Assembly (NCBI GenBank): GCA_022448765.1
Contig: JAKUTI010000081.1
Coordinates: forward strand, 1 to 10,803
From: Pseudomonadales bacterium
GTDB lineage: Bacteria; Pseudomonadota; Gammaproteobacteria; Pseudomonadales; Azotimanducaceae
DNA: 10,803 bases
Direction: 5' to 3'
Below are positions 1 through 7,543 of the stretch, in pieces (positions within the stretch are counted from its first letter, which is position 1; the number at the start of each line of letters is the position of its first letter). The translations under genes and the position numbers were made by a program. Below the pieces are notes generated by a model, which worked only from the letters and a program-made list of their open reading frames with translations, had not been told where the DNA came from and ran no database searches.

Positions 1-259
1 CGAACTCTTGATCCGCATGCAGACGGCCAAAAGTTATGACTAGCGCAAGAAAGAGGCTCAACGGTGCCATCAACTGTAAGAACGTTGGAATTCTAAGACC
101 GATCAACCACCAGACTGCCTCAGTTGTATATCGACCACCGGCAGCGTCTTGCAACAAACCCACAAAGCGTCCACCGAGACCGACGCAAACAAGCAACATA
201 AACACCAAAAGAAAAACCGCGACCAGTTCTCGGTTGACGTACCGAGAGAGAACGCCCAT
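1..259 (-). CDS. lptF: LPS export ABC transporter permease LptF, N-terminal part (runs off the left edge)
   Basis: LptF is one of two inner-membrane permeases of the LptB2FG complex, which extracts lipopolysaccharide from the inner membrane and passes it to the LptC/LptA bridge. The 86 visible codons begin MGVLSRYVNREL, followed by a hydrophobic helix (about residues 12-30), the motif GGRFVGLLQDAAGG, and a second helix (about 52-78) ending in FGRLHADQEF. That GR-x-ADxE end of the second helix and the GRFV segment are family hallmarks of LptF/LptG. The ATG at 259-257 is preceded by AAGGA (275-271), a ribosome site with a slightly long 11-base gap. The gene is divergent from pepA, the standard arrangement in Gammaproteobacteria, which favours LptF over LptG. 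The C-terminal three quarters, including the periplasmic domain, lie outside the window. Confidence 0.93.
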   Translation of the reverse strand, partial: MGVLSRYVNRELVAVFLLVFMLLVCVGLGGRFVGLLQDAAGGRYTTEAVWWLIGLRIPTFLQLMAPLSLFLALVITFGRLHADQEF

Positions 260-406
260 CGTCAGATTGTTCCTTCGCTTGACAATGGAGACAGCCTTAA
301 CTTGGCCTTTTGCCTGCGTGGAACTACTTTCATTCAACGGCTCCTTACGTTGACGTTCCCTGGCACCCAGTCAATCCGCTAAAATTTTATCTTTCTAGGG
401 CGGGCG
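260..406. promoter_or_regulatory. lptF / pepA divergent intergenic region
   Basis: These 147 bases separate the starts of lptF and pepA and must hold the promoters of both. On the plus strand the best -10 candidate is TAAAAT at 380-385, with a weak -35 (TTCCCT, 356-361) at 18-base spacing; this would start transcription near 392 and leave a leader of about 15 bases for pepA. A better -35 match, TTGACG at 350-355, sits 24 bases from that -10, too far to pair with it. I see no convincing sigma-70 pair for lptF on the minus strand. No operator or hairpin stands out. Confidence 0.35.
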
Positions 407-1855
407 ATGATTATGAAGTATTCCACGAAAGTGGGGAACGCGGGCGAATACAAAACAGGCTGTCTCGTTGTAACCCCTGCAAGAGCACGGTCGATCTTTC
501 GAACAACAAAGCATCGCGATTATGTCGAACGATTAACTGCAGACAATGCCCACGGTAAAACGGTCGTACTGGCTCTCCCCGATAAGATCGAGCACGTAAT
601 GGTTGTCGGCGCAGACGAGAAAAAACAATCTGAAAGCGACTTTCGGAAGAACGTTGGCGCGGCGGCAAGAGCGCTCGCTCAGATTTCAGTTCCGGATGCC
701 GTGTGGCATCTCAACGATATCGAAGTCACAGACCGCGATGTTTACTGGAAAACTCGAAACGCCCTTTCGACGTTGTCGGGCTCCCTTTATCGCTTTGATG
801 AACATAAATCGCGTCGAGAAAAGGTTTCTCGTCCTCGCCGCGTGGCAATTCACGCTGACCGTCGAACGCGAACTACTACCCTTCGCGCTATTCGACACGC
901 GCAAGCGCTCGACGCTGGGCTGGAGTTGGCGAAAAATCTGGGCAACCAGCCGCCCAACATTTGTAATCCAGGTTACCTTGCCAGAGAGAGTCGTAAACTG
1001 GGGCGGCTGCCTAAAACTAGCGTCCGCGTCCTCGACGAAAAACAAATGCAGACGATGGGGATGGGCGCTTTTATGTCCGTGACACGCGGCAGCGAAAATC
1101 CGGGAAAAATGATCGTTGTACGCTACAACGGTGGCCGCAAGGGCGATGCGCCCATCGCACTCATCGGCAAAGGCATTACATTCGATTCCGGAGGCATCAG
1201 CCTTAAGGCAGGCGCTGGGATGGACGAAATGAAATTCGATATGGCAGGCGCGGCCTCGGTCCTCGGAGCGACACGCGCCGCCATCGACGGACAACTTCCG
1301 CTCAATCTTCTCTGCATCGTCGCGGCTGCCGAAAACATGCCTTCAGGAAAGGCATCGCGACCAGGCGATATCGTCACCACACATTCAGGGAAAACCGTAG
1401 AGATCCTTAATACCGACGCTGAGGGTCGACTCGTTCTTTGCGACGCCATTTCGTACGCGAAAACCCTAAAGCCCAGCGTAATTATTGACGTTGCCACCTT
1501 GACCGGGGCCTGTGTCGTCGCGTTGGGCAGCCACGCATCTGCGCTTTATTCCAACGACGACGCCTTGACTCGTTCGCTGGAAGAATCGGGCCAGTATATC
1601 CAGGATCGGGTTTGGCCGATGCCATTATGGGACGAATATCAACAACAGCTGTCGAGTCCGTTTGCCGATATGTCGAACATCGGCGGGCGCGAAGCCGGAT
1701 CGATCACAGCGGCCTGTTTTTTGTCCCGATTTGCCGGGTCAGTCAAATGGGCCCACCTCGACATCGCCGGCACAGCTTACCGAGGCGGAGCTCATAAAGG
1801 GTCCACGGGGCGGCCCGTACCGCTCTTATTTCAATACCTTATCGACCGACTTTAA
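407..1855 (+). CDS. pepA: Leucyl aminopeptidase (cytosol aminopeptidase, M17 family)
   Basis: PepA is a cytosolic hexameric two-metal exopeptidase that removes N-terminal residues such as leucine from peptides. In E. coli it also binds DNA in carAB control and in Xer recombination at ColE1 cer. The 482-residue product (E. coli 503) has a divergent N-terminal domain (to about 165) and a conserved catalytic domain. All metal and catalytic residues are present with a constant offset of 15 from E. coli: Lys255, Asp260, Lys267, Asp278, Asp337, Glu339 and Arg341, in GKGITFDSGG and the signature NTDAEGRL. ATG 407 has AGGG (397-400) six bases upstream. A second in-frame ATG at 413 gives a protein starting MKYST, closer to typical PepA starts but further from the ribosome site. 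The TAA stop overlaps the holC ATG by one base, so the two are probably translationally coupled. Whether the DNA-binding role is kept cannot be judged. Confidence 0.97.
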   Translation: MIMKYSTKVGNAGEYKTGCLVVTPARARSIFRTTKHRDYVERLTADNAHGKTVVLALPDKIEHVMVVGADEKKQSESDFRKNVGAAARALAQISVPDAVWHLNDIEVTDRDVYWKTRNALSTLSGSLYRFDEHKSRREKVSRPRRVAIHADRRTRTTTLRAIRHAQALDAGLELAKNLGNQPPNICNPGYLARESRKLGRLPKTSVRVLDEKQMQTMGMGAFMSVTRGSENPGKMIVVRYNGGRKGDAPIALIGKGITFDSGGISLKAGAGMDEMKFDMAGAASVLGATRAAIDGQLPLNLLCIVAAAENMPSGKASRPGDIVTTHSGKTVEILNTDAEGRLVLCDAISYAKTLKPSVIIDVATLTGACVVALGSHASALYSNDDALTRSLEESGQYIQDRVWPMPLWDEYQQQLSSPFADMSNIGGREAGSITAACFLSRFAGSVKWAHLDIAGTAYRGGAHKGSTGRPVPLLFQYLIDRL

Positions 1856-2295
1856 TGACACGCATCGACTTCTATCTTCTGCCCGATGTTGAACATTCTG
1901 CCAAACTGCGTTTCGCCTGCCGGCTAGCGTATCGAGCAGTGTGCTCGGGCAAAAGCGTAAATGTTCAAACTTCGGATTCCACCCAGTCAGGCGAGATCGA
2001 TGGTCTAATGTGGTCCTACCCCGCGTCCAATTTTCTCCCGCACGAGATCAGTACGGAACGAACGGAAAATCTAGGTGTGCCCGTGCTGATTAATCACGAA
2101 GAGCCGCAGCCCGCCGAAGATCATGTGCTAATTAACTTAACTGGTGAAATTCCAACGTTCTTTGGCCGATTCGAACGGGTCGCAGAAATCATCTTGAATC
2201 CTGAGCGCTCAATGGGGCGCGATCGATACCGCAGCTACCGGGACAAAGGGTACCCTCTCTTCCATCACGACCTCGATAACTGGGAAGAGCAATGA
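1855..2295 (+). CDS. holC: DNA polymerase III chi subunit
   Basis: Chi is an accessory of the DNA polymerase III clamp loader. It binds psi (HolD) and the C-terminal tail of SSB and so ties the clamp loader to SSB-coated lagging-strand template. The 146-residue product almost matches E. coli HolC (147) in length. It has the typical opening (RIDFYLLPD), the central motif with FLPHE (about residues 60-65), an acidic loop leading to a VLINLTGEIP strand, then FGRFERVAEII and a C-terminal R-Y-R-S-Y segment. The ATG shares its first base with the pepA stop (TAATG) and no separate ribosome site is visible, which points to coupled translation. The position between pepA and valS is the conserved gammaproteobacterial order and strengthens the call, since HolC is poorly conserved in sequence. 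Confidence 0.93.
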   Translation: MTRIDFYLLPDVEHSAKLRFACRLAYRAVCSGKSVNVQTSDSTQSGEIDGLMWSYPASNFLPHEISTERTENLGVPVLINHEEPQPAEDHVLINLTGEIPTFFGRFERVAEIILNPERSMGRDRYRSYRDKGYPLFHHDLDNWEEQ

Positions 2296-2369
2296 CGTCC
2301 CGTATTAGCGGCCACGAACGAATCGACATGCCAAACAAAGACGCCCAGACTCGCGAGTCCGGAACTTGA
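2292..2369 (+). other. Possible 25-codon mini-ORF bridging holC and valS
   Basis: An open frame of 25 codons (begins MTSRISGHER, ends RESGT) starts with an ATG that overlaps the holC stop (ATGA at 2292-2295). Its own TGA (2367-2369) overlaps the TTG start of valS (TTGA, 2366-2369). A second in-frame ATG lies at 2328. The peptide resembles nothing I recognise and has no clear domain or membrane segment. The double stop-start overlap could carry ribosomes from holC to valS, whose own TTG start lacks a good ribosome site. It could equally be chance: a frame this short is weak evidence, so it is listed as a possible coupling ORF, not a gene. Confidence 0.2.
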
Positions 2370-5173
2370 GCCAGCTGGACGACAAATTCAATCCCGACGC
2401 GATCGAACGCGCGTTGTACGCTGAATGGGAAGAAAGCGGCTACTTCGCTCCTTCGCCAGCGACAGAGCCGTATTCCATAGCCATACCCCCACCCAACGTC
2501 ACTGGGACGCTGCATATAGGCCACGCATTTCAACATACGTTGATGGATGCGCTAATACGTTTTCAACGAATGTCTGGGAAACAGACGCTATGGCAAACGG
2601 GTACCGACCATGCAGGAATCGCCACCCAGATGGTCGTCACCGAGCAGTTGGCCGCGGAAGGACTCTCACTTGATGATCTTGGGCGATCAGCGTTCATCGA
2701 ACGCGTATGGAAGTGGCGAGATGAATCCGGCGGGACGATTTCGGAGCAGATGCGACGAATGGGATCTTCGGTCGACTGGTCACGCGAACGGTTCACGATG
2801 GACGAGGGATTCTCACGCGCGGTCAGGACGGTTTTCGTTAAGCTCTATGAACAAGGCCTGATCTACCGAGGCAAACGATTGGTTAACTGGGATCCAACGC
2901 TACGCACGGCCCTTTCGGATCTGGAGGTTACGAACGAAGACGAACCTGGCAGCTTGTGGCATTTGCGTTATCCCCTAGAAGAAGGACTAACAACCGCTAA
3001 CGGCGACGCCTACGTCGTCGTCGCAACGACTCGCCCAGAGACAATGTTGGGCGACACGGCCATAGCAGTTCATCCCGACGACGAACGCTACCGCACATTG
3101 GTAGGGCAACACGCGATATTGCCTTTGGTAGGACGTCGGTTACCTATTATCGCCGACCCTTACGTCGACCCCGAATTCGGCACCGGGTGCGTAAAAATCA
3201 CGCCTGCCCACGACTTCAACGATAACGACATCGGACATCGGCACGGACTCGAGGAAATAGACATCCTGTCCGAGGACGCAAGAATCAATGCGAACGCACC
3301 CTCCCCATACCGAGATCTCGATCGTTTCGACGCAAGGGCGCAAGTGGTCGGGGATTTGAAGGAACTCGGCTTACTTGAAACCGTTGAAGAACACACAATT
3401 AAGATTCCGCGCGGCGAGCGGTCCGGCGAAATCGTGGAACCTCGGCTGACCGACCAGTGGTTTGTCGAAATCGAACCCTTAGCTCAACCAGCGATCCAGG
3501 CGGTCAAGAACGGGGACGTCGCATTTATTCCAAAACAGTACGAAAACCTCTATTTCGCATGGATGCGCGATGTACGCGACTGGTGCATTAGCCGACAACA
3601 ATGGTGGGGACACCAAATTCCGGCCTGGTACGACGAAAACGGCAACGTCTTCGTTGGCGAGGACGAGAAGGCGGCCCGCGCTGGCGCTAATCTCGACGCG
3701 GACGTTCGACTTACCCAAGATCCCGACGTATTGGAAACTTGGTTTTCGAGCGCCTTGTGGACATTCGCCACCCTTGGTTGGCCCGACGAGACACAGGAAC
3801 TGGGTCTGTTTCATCCCACGAGCGTGCTCGTCACCGGTCACGACATCATCTTTTTCTGGGTCGCACGCATGATCATGATGACGCTCCACTTCAGGGGCGA
3901 AGTTCCCTTCAAAGAAATTTATGTCCACGGACTTATTCGAGACGCCAAGGGCGAAAAAATGTCCAAAACGAAGGGCAACGGCATAGACCCTCTCGACATC
4001 ATCGACGGTATTTCCCTAGACGATTTGATCGCTAAACGAACCCAAAATCTTACCCAGCCACGAATGGCAGAAGCGATAACTAAAGCAACTCAAGAAGAGT
4101 ACCCAAACGGAATTCGGAATTACGGAGCCGACGCTCTTCGCTTTACTTTCTGTGCTTATGCCTCACCCGGCCGCAACATAAATTTTGACTTAAGCCGAGT
4201 CGAGGGCTACCACTATTTCTGCAACAAGCTCTGGAATGCCTCGCGATTTGTACTGATGAACGTGCATTCAAACAGCAAATTAGGTGGTGATAACCAAAGC
4301 CTTGCAGATCGTTGGATTGTCTCCCGAATGCGGCAATTAATTATCGATGCCCACGAAGCGGTTGGTTCATACCGCTTTGACCTATACGCAAACGTCGTCT
4401 ACGAATTTATCTGGCACGAGTTCTGCGACTGGTACGTCGAATTGACTAAATCGGTCTTTTTTGATCCCACCGCCGAATCCACGGAGGTTGAAGCGGCGAG
4501 CACCACCCTGATCACCGTGTTGGAAATGTTGCTACGAGTCGCCCACCCGATTATGCCGTATATCACCGATACCTTATGGCGCGAAATCGCGCCTTTAGCC
4601 GGCATCACCGCAAAAACACTTATGTTGCAACCATTCCCACAAATAGAGGATGCCGGTCTAGACGAAGAAGCGGACATCGCCATTAACTGGCTTAAAGACG
4701 TAATCACGGCGGTACGCAATATTCGCGGCGAACGCGGCGTTAAACCTTCGCAAGAAGTCGTTTTGATGTTGCAGGGGGGTACAGCACGTGACAGACAACT
4801 GAGCGAAACAACGGCGAAGTTACTGCAAAGACAGGCCAAATTGCGAGACGAGATCGTGTGGCTAGAGGCGGGCGATGCTGTACCCGCAAGCTCCGTCCAA
4901 CTAGTACATCAGCTGAAGGTGATCGTTCCATTCACGGATCCAGATGAAGCGAAGGCCGAACAGCAGCGGCTTTCATCAGAAATCAATAAAAAACAGCTGA
5001 CACTCGATAAACTTAGCTCAAAACTGGGCAACCCGAATTTCATCGAGAAAGCTCCCGCCGACGTTGTCGCCAAAGAGCAGGCTCGACTTGATGAGCTTTC
5101 GAGTCAGATAGAGACATTACGCCAACAGCAAGTTGCCTTAGAAAAAATTATTGGCGACAACGCAACGACCTGA
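2366..5173 (+). CDS. valS: Valyl-tRNA synthetase
   Basis: ValS charges tRNA-Val with valine in the cytoplasm and hydrolyses mischarged threonyl-tRNA. The 935-residue product (E. coli 951) is a complete class Ia synthetase. The HIGH signature is at residues 50-53 in PPPNVTGTLHIGH. The editing (CP1) domain carries TTRPETMLGD from residue 221. The KMSKS loop is KMSKT at 531-535, followed by KGNGIDPLD. An anticodon-binding helical domain includes FCNKLWNASRF, and a C-terminal coiled-coil tRNA-binding arm (about 860-930) is rich in Lys, Glu and Gln. The start is a TTG at 2366. The frame is open upstream to a stop at 2306 without any ATG or GTG, and the MSQLDDKFNPDAIE opening aligns with known ValS N-termini. 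The ribosome site is weak. The TGA stop touches the stop of the convergent oxidoreductase gene. Confidence 0.97.
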   Translation: MSQLDDKFNPDAIERALYAEWEESGYFAPSPATEPYSIAIPPPNVTGTLHIGHAFQHTLMDALIRFQRMSGKQTLWQTGTDHAGIATQMVVTEQLAAEGLSLDDLGRSAFIERVWKWRDESGGTISEQMRRMGSSVDWSRERFTMDEGFSRAVRTVFVKLYEQGLIYRGKRLVNWDPTLRTALSDLEVTNEDEPGSLWHLRYPLEEGLTTANGDAYVVVATTRPETMLGDTAIAVHPDDERYRTLVGQHAILPLVGRRLPIIADPYVDPEFGTGCVKITPAHDFNDNDIGHRHGLEEIDILSEDARINANAPSPYRDLDRFDARAQVVGDLKELGLLETVEEHTIKIPRGERSGEIVEPRLTDQWFVEIEPLAQPAIQAVKNGDVAFIPKQYENLYFAWMRDVRDWCISRQQWWGHQIPAWYDENGNVFVGEDEKAARAGANLDADVRLTQDPDVLETWFSSALWTFATLGWPDETQELGLFHPTSVLVTGHDIIFFWVARMIMMTLHFRGEVPFKEIYVHGLIRDAKGEKMSKTKGNGIDPLDIIDGISLDDLIAKRTQNLTQPRMAEAITKATQEEYPNGIRNYGADALRFTFCAYASPGRNINFDLSRVEGYHYFCNKLWNASRFVLMNVHSNSKLGGDNQSLADRWIVSRMRQLIIDAHEAVGSYRFDLYANVVYEFIWHEFCDWYVELTKSVFFDPTAESTEVEAASTTLITVLEMLLRVAHPIMPYITDTLWREIAPLAGITAKTLMLQPFPQIEDAGLDEEADIAINWLKDVITAVRNIRGERGVKPSQEVVLMLQGGTARDRQLSETTAKLLQRQAKLRDEIVWLEAGDAVPASSVQLVHQLKVIVPFTDPDEAKAEQQRLSSEINKKQLTLDKLSSKLGNPNFIEKAPADVVAKEQARLDELSSQIETLRQQQVALEKIIGDNATT

Positions 5174-6145
5174 TTACTGGGGTATATCGAGCACCACCTT
5201 TCCAAACGTTCCATCTTGCGACAACAGTTGGTGGGCTTCTTTGGCCTCAGTTACCGACATGATTGTGTCGACTACCGGCTTTATCTGCTCAGTCTCAATG
5301 AGCGGCCAGACGCGTTCGCGGAGATCATCCATGACCCTTGATTTTGCTGCAATGGATCGACCACGCAACGTCGACCCGATGACACGAAGACGTCGCGCCA
5401 TCATAGCCCCCAGCGCGATCGACGACGTTGACCCATCGAGTAGCCCGATAAGAACAAGCCGGCCGTCAACCGCTAAGGACTCGACGTTCGATTCAAAATA
5501 ACCGCCGCCAACCGGATCCAGAATGACGTCCATACCGTGCTGTGCCGTCCAACCTGGAACTTCTTCGGCAAATCGAACCGTGTGGCGATCGCAGCCATCC
5601 GCGGCACCTAATTCCGCACATCGGCTAACCTTCTCAGCACTTCCAGCGGTGACAAAACAGGGGTTGTCAAACGCGGCACAGAGCTGAATTGCTGCAGTAC
5701 CAACGCCACTGGCACCCGCGTGCAAGAGAACGAACTCGCCCGGTTCGAGATTAGCCTCCATAAATAAATTCAAATAAGCGGTGGCAAAAACCTCTGGAAG
5801 CGCCGCCGCTTCATGGAACGAAAGTCCCTCCGGCACCGGAAGTACCTGTCCGGCAGGAGCTACCACCTTTTCGGCATAGCCCCCACCGGCGAGTAATGCG
5901 CATACGCGATCTCCCTCGCGAACACGTGCGACTCCCTCGCCCACCTCCTCAACGACGCCCGCACATTCGAGTCCCAAGATAGAACTCGCGCCTTGAGGAG
6001 GAGCATAGTGTCCGGCCCGCTGCGCAAGATCGGCCCGGTTCAGGGCTGTCGCTTTATTTGCAATAAGGACTTCGCCAACGCCCAAGGTTGGTTCGGGAGC
6101 ATCAATCCAACTTAATTCCTGTCCTTCAACTTGTATGGCTTTCAT
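5174..6145 (-). CDS. NAD(P)H quinone oxidoreductase, PIG3 / zinc-independent MDR family
   Basis: This belongs to the quinone-oxidoreductase branch of medium-chain dehydrogenases/reductases, closest to the PIG3 type, which uses NADPH to reduce quinones or similar carbonyl electrophiles in the cytosol. From the ATG at 6145 it has 323 residues, usual for the family. The GroES-like N-terminal half contains ALNRADL (35-41), ILGLECAGVVEEVG (56-69) and the PIG3-like VCALLAGGGYAE (81-92). The Rossmann half has the nucleotide-binding HAGASGVGTAAIQ (142-154) and VILDPVGG (207-214). No structural or catalytic zinc ligands are apparent, as expected for this branch. The ATG overlaps the hisF TGA by one base (TGATG), with AGGA ten bases upstream (6159-6156), so I prefer it to the GTG codons at 6151 and 6148. 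It is cotranscribed with hisHF. The natural substrate is unknown and no link to histidine synthesis is implied. Confidence 0.9.
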   Translation of the reverse strand: MKAIQVEGQELSWIDAPEPTLGVGEVLIANKATALNRADLAQRAGHYAPPQGASSILGLECAGVVEEVGEGVARVREGDRVCALLAGGGYAEKVVAPAGQVLPVPEGLSFHEAAALPEVFATAYLNLFMEANLEPGEFVLLHAGASGVGTAAIQLCAAFDNPCFVTAGSAEKVSRCAELGAADGCDRHTVRFAEEVPGWTAQHGMDVILDPVGGGYFESNVESLAVDGRLVLIGLLDGSTSSIALGAMMARRLRVIGSTLRGRSIAAKSRVMDDLRERVWPLIETEQIKPVVDTIMSVTEAKEAHQLLSQDGTFGKVVLDIPQ

Positions 6146-6924
6146 CACCACGACATCCTAACTTTTACACCCAAATCGTGAAGCGCGGTTTTCACTTCAC
6201 TCACTTTGTATTCGCCGTAATGCACCATCGAAGCGATTAGCGCAGCGTCAGCTTTACCAGCGGTCAAAACCTCGTGGAGATGAGCCGGTGTTCCTGCACC
6301 GCCCGACGCAATGACCGGAATCTTGACCGTTTCAGCAACAAGCCGCGTTAGCGCTATGTCATACCCGTCGCGCGTTCCGTCCGCGTCGATAGAATTAACC
6401 ACAAGTTCACCGGCCCCTAACTCTTCTCCTCGTTTCGCCCATGCTAAAGCGTCCAAGCCCATGGACCGCCTCCCACCGTTAATGACGATCTCGAAGCCGC
6501 TTGGCATCTCAACGGTACTGTCTACTCGTCTCACGTCCATTGATAACACGACGTTTTGACTTCCAATCGCCACGGCACACTCGCTGATTAGCTGGGGACG
6601 GAGAACGGCAGCAGAATTGACGTTAATCTTTTCCGCCCCTGCCATCCTCAAATCAGTTGCATCTCGAACGGATCGAATCCCGCCACCGACCGACAAGGGA
6701 ATAAACACTTGCTCCGCAACCGACTCAACGACGTTCAACATGATGTTACGCGCTTCGCTAGACGCCGTAATATCGTAGAACACAAGCTCGTCCAGGCCAT
6801 CCAAATAATACTCACGCGCTTTTTCGACAGGGTCGCCAATATCCCTGGTATTGACGAAACGAATACTCTTCGCCAACTTGCCATTGCGCACATCGAGACA
6901 AGCGATGATCCGCTTACTTAGCAA
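6145..6924 (-). CDS. hisF: Imidazole glycerol phosphate synthase cyclase subunit (HisF)
   Basis: HisF is the (beta-alpha)8-barrel cyclase of imidazole glycerol phosphate synthase. With ammonia delivered by HisH it turns PRFAR into imidazole glycerol phosphate and AICAR, the fifth step of histidine synthesis. The 259-residue product has full family length. The catalytic acids are both present and in register: Asp11 (CLDV) and Asp130 (LSMDVRR). Lys19 and the phosphate-binding segments SVGGGI (78-83), DADGTRDGYD and VIASGGAGTP are also intact. The start is a TTG at 6924, overlapping the end of hisH by 11 bases; MLSKRIIACLDV is a normal HisF opening. The sequence differs from typical gammaproteobacterial HisF (for example AKSIRF for VVKGVxF, and AEKINVNSAAV). 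From memory it looks closer to forms seen in sulfate-reducing Desulfobacterota. There is no hisA or other his gene nearby. Confidence 0.93.
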   Translation of the reverse strand: MLSKRIIACLDVRNGKLAKSIRFVNTRDIGDPVEKAREYYLDGLDELVFYDITASSEARNIMLNVVESVAEQVFIPLSVGGGIRSVRDATDLRMAGAEKINVNSAAVLRPQLISECAVAIGSQNVVLSMDVRRVDSTVEMPSGFEIVINGGRRSMGLDALAWAKRGEELGAGELVVNSIDADGTRDGYDIALTRLVAETVKIPVIASGGAGTPAHLHEVLTAGKADAALIASMVHYGEYKVSEVKTALHDLGVKVRMSW

Positions 6925-7537
6925 CTCGGCCGTCCCACAATCTAAATCGACCCAAAAGGCCTAGTCCCACACGACCGCTCTTTTCTGGATGAAATTGCGT
7001 ACCAAAGAAGTTATCCAATCCGGCAGCGCAGCAAAATTCGCTCTCGTATTGGGTCAAGGCATAAACCGTCGCTGGATTTCTTGGCATCGGAAAAAATGAG
7101 TGGACAAAGTAGAACTCGTCGCCTTCCTCTATTCCTTCCAAGAGCGGATGTCGTCGGCGTACCTCGACTTCATTCCAGCCCATGTGCGGAATTTTCAGGT
7201 CAGGAGCGTCGAGTTGAAATCGGCAAACGTTGCCGGGTAAAAAACCAAGCGTCGTCTGATTATCCTCTTCCGAAAACTCAAGCGAAATCTGTAGCCCCAG
7301 ACAAATTCCGAGGATGGGTACACCGTCTTGAAATGCTCCGCGCAACGCGACGTCAACGCCGGATTTGCGTATGCTCCGCATCGCACTGCCTGCCGCACCG
7401 ACACCGGGAAAGATGATGCGGTCGGCACGCCGAATGGTTTTGGGATCATCACTAATGGTTGCCGTTAAGCCAACTTCGTCGCAAGCGCGTTGTACGCTAC
7501 GCAAATTACCTGCGTCGTAATCAACGATAACGGCCAT
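6914..7537 (-). CDS. hisH: Imidazole glycerol phosphate synthase glutaminase subunit (HisH)
   Basis: HisH is the class I glutamine amidotransferase that releases ammonia from glutamine and channels it through the HisF barrel. The 207-residue product has the expected length and a complete triad: Cys79 in GICLGLQ, His183 and Glu185 in QFHPEKSG. It also has the FPGVGA oxyanion segment (43-48) and the PHMGWNEV motif (117-124) that marks the HisH family. The ATG at 7537 is the only usable start: the frame closes upstream at a TAA inside hemH and the protein already opens with a canonical VIVDYDAGNLRSV. No clear ribosome site precedes it. It lies directly upstream of, and overlaps, hisF, so the two partners are made together. 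The gene starts only 6-12 bases from the divergent hemH start, so its promoter must lie inside hemH. Confidence 0.93.
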   Translation of the reverse strand: MAVIVDYDAGNLRSVQRACDEVGLTATISDDPKTIRRADRIIFPGVGAAGSAMRSIRKSGVDVALRGAFQDGVPILGICLGLQISLEFSEEDNQTTLGFLPGNVCRFQLDAPDLKIPHMGWNEVEVRRRHPLLEGIEEGDEFYFVHSFFPMPRNPATVYALTQYESEFCCAAGLDNFFGTQFHPEKSGRVGLGLLGRFRLWDGRVAK

Positions 7538-7543
7538 AACGAC

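Noticed and set aside
36..382. Plus-strand open frames across the left edge and the lptF-pepA gap
   Set aside because: They are antisense to clear lptF codons on the minus strand, have no recognisable motif and are rich in residues typical of reversed membrane-protein codons.
350..385. TTGACG and TAAAAT as a strong sigma-70 promoter for pepA
   Set aside because: The spacing is 24 bases, far beyond the usual 16-18, so the two hexamers cannot be one promoter.
686..1497. Long minus-strand open frames opposite pepA (up to 202 codons)
   Set aside because: The plus strand encodes every catalytic motif of PepA over this span; the reverse frames show no domain and are shadows of its codon bias.
3956..3970. 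KMSKT in place of KMSKS in ValS as a sign of a damaged synthetase
   Set aside because: Ser to Thr at the last position is conservative and the loop context, HIGH motif and editing motif are intact.
3479..4839. Minus-strand open frames of about 146-149 codons opposite valS
   Set aside because: They lie wholly within conserved ValS sequence and show no family resemblance.
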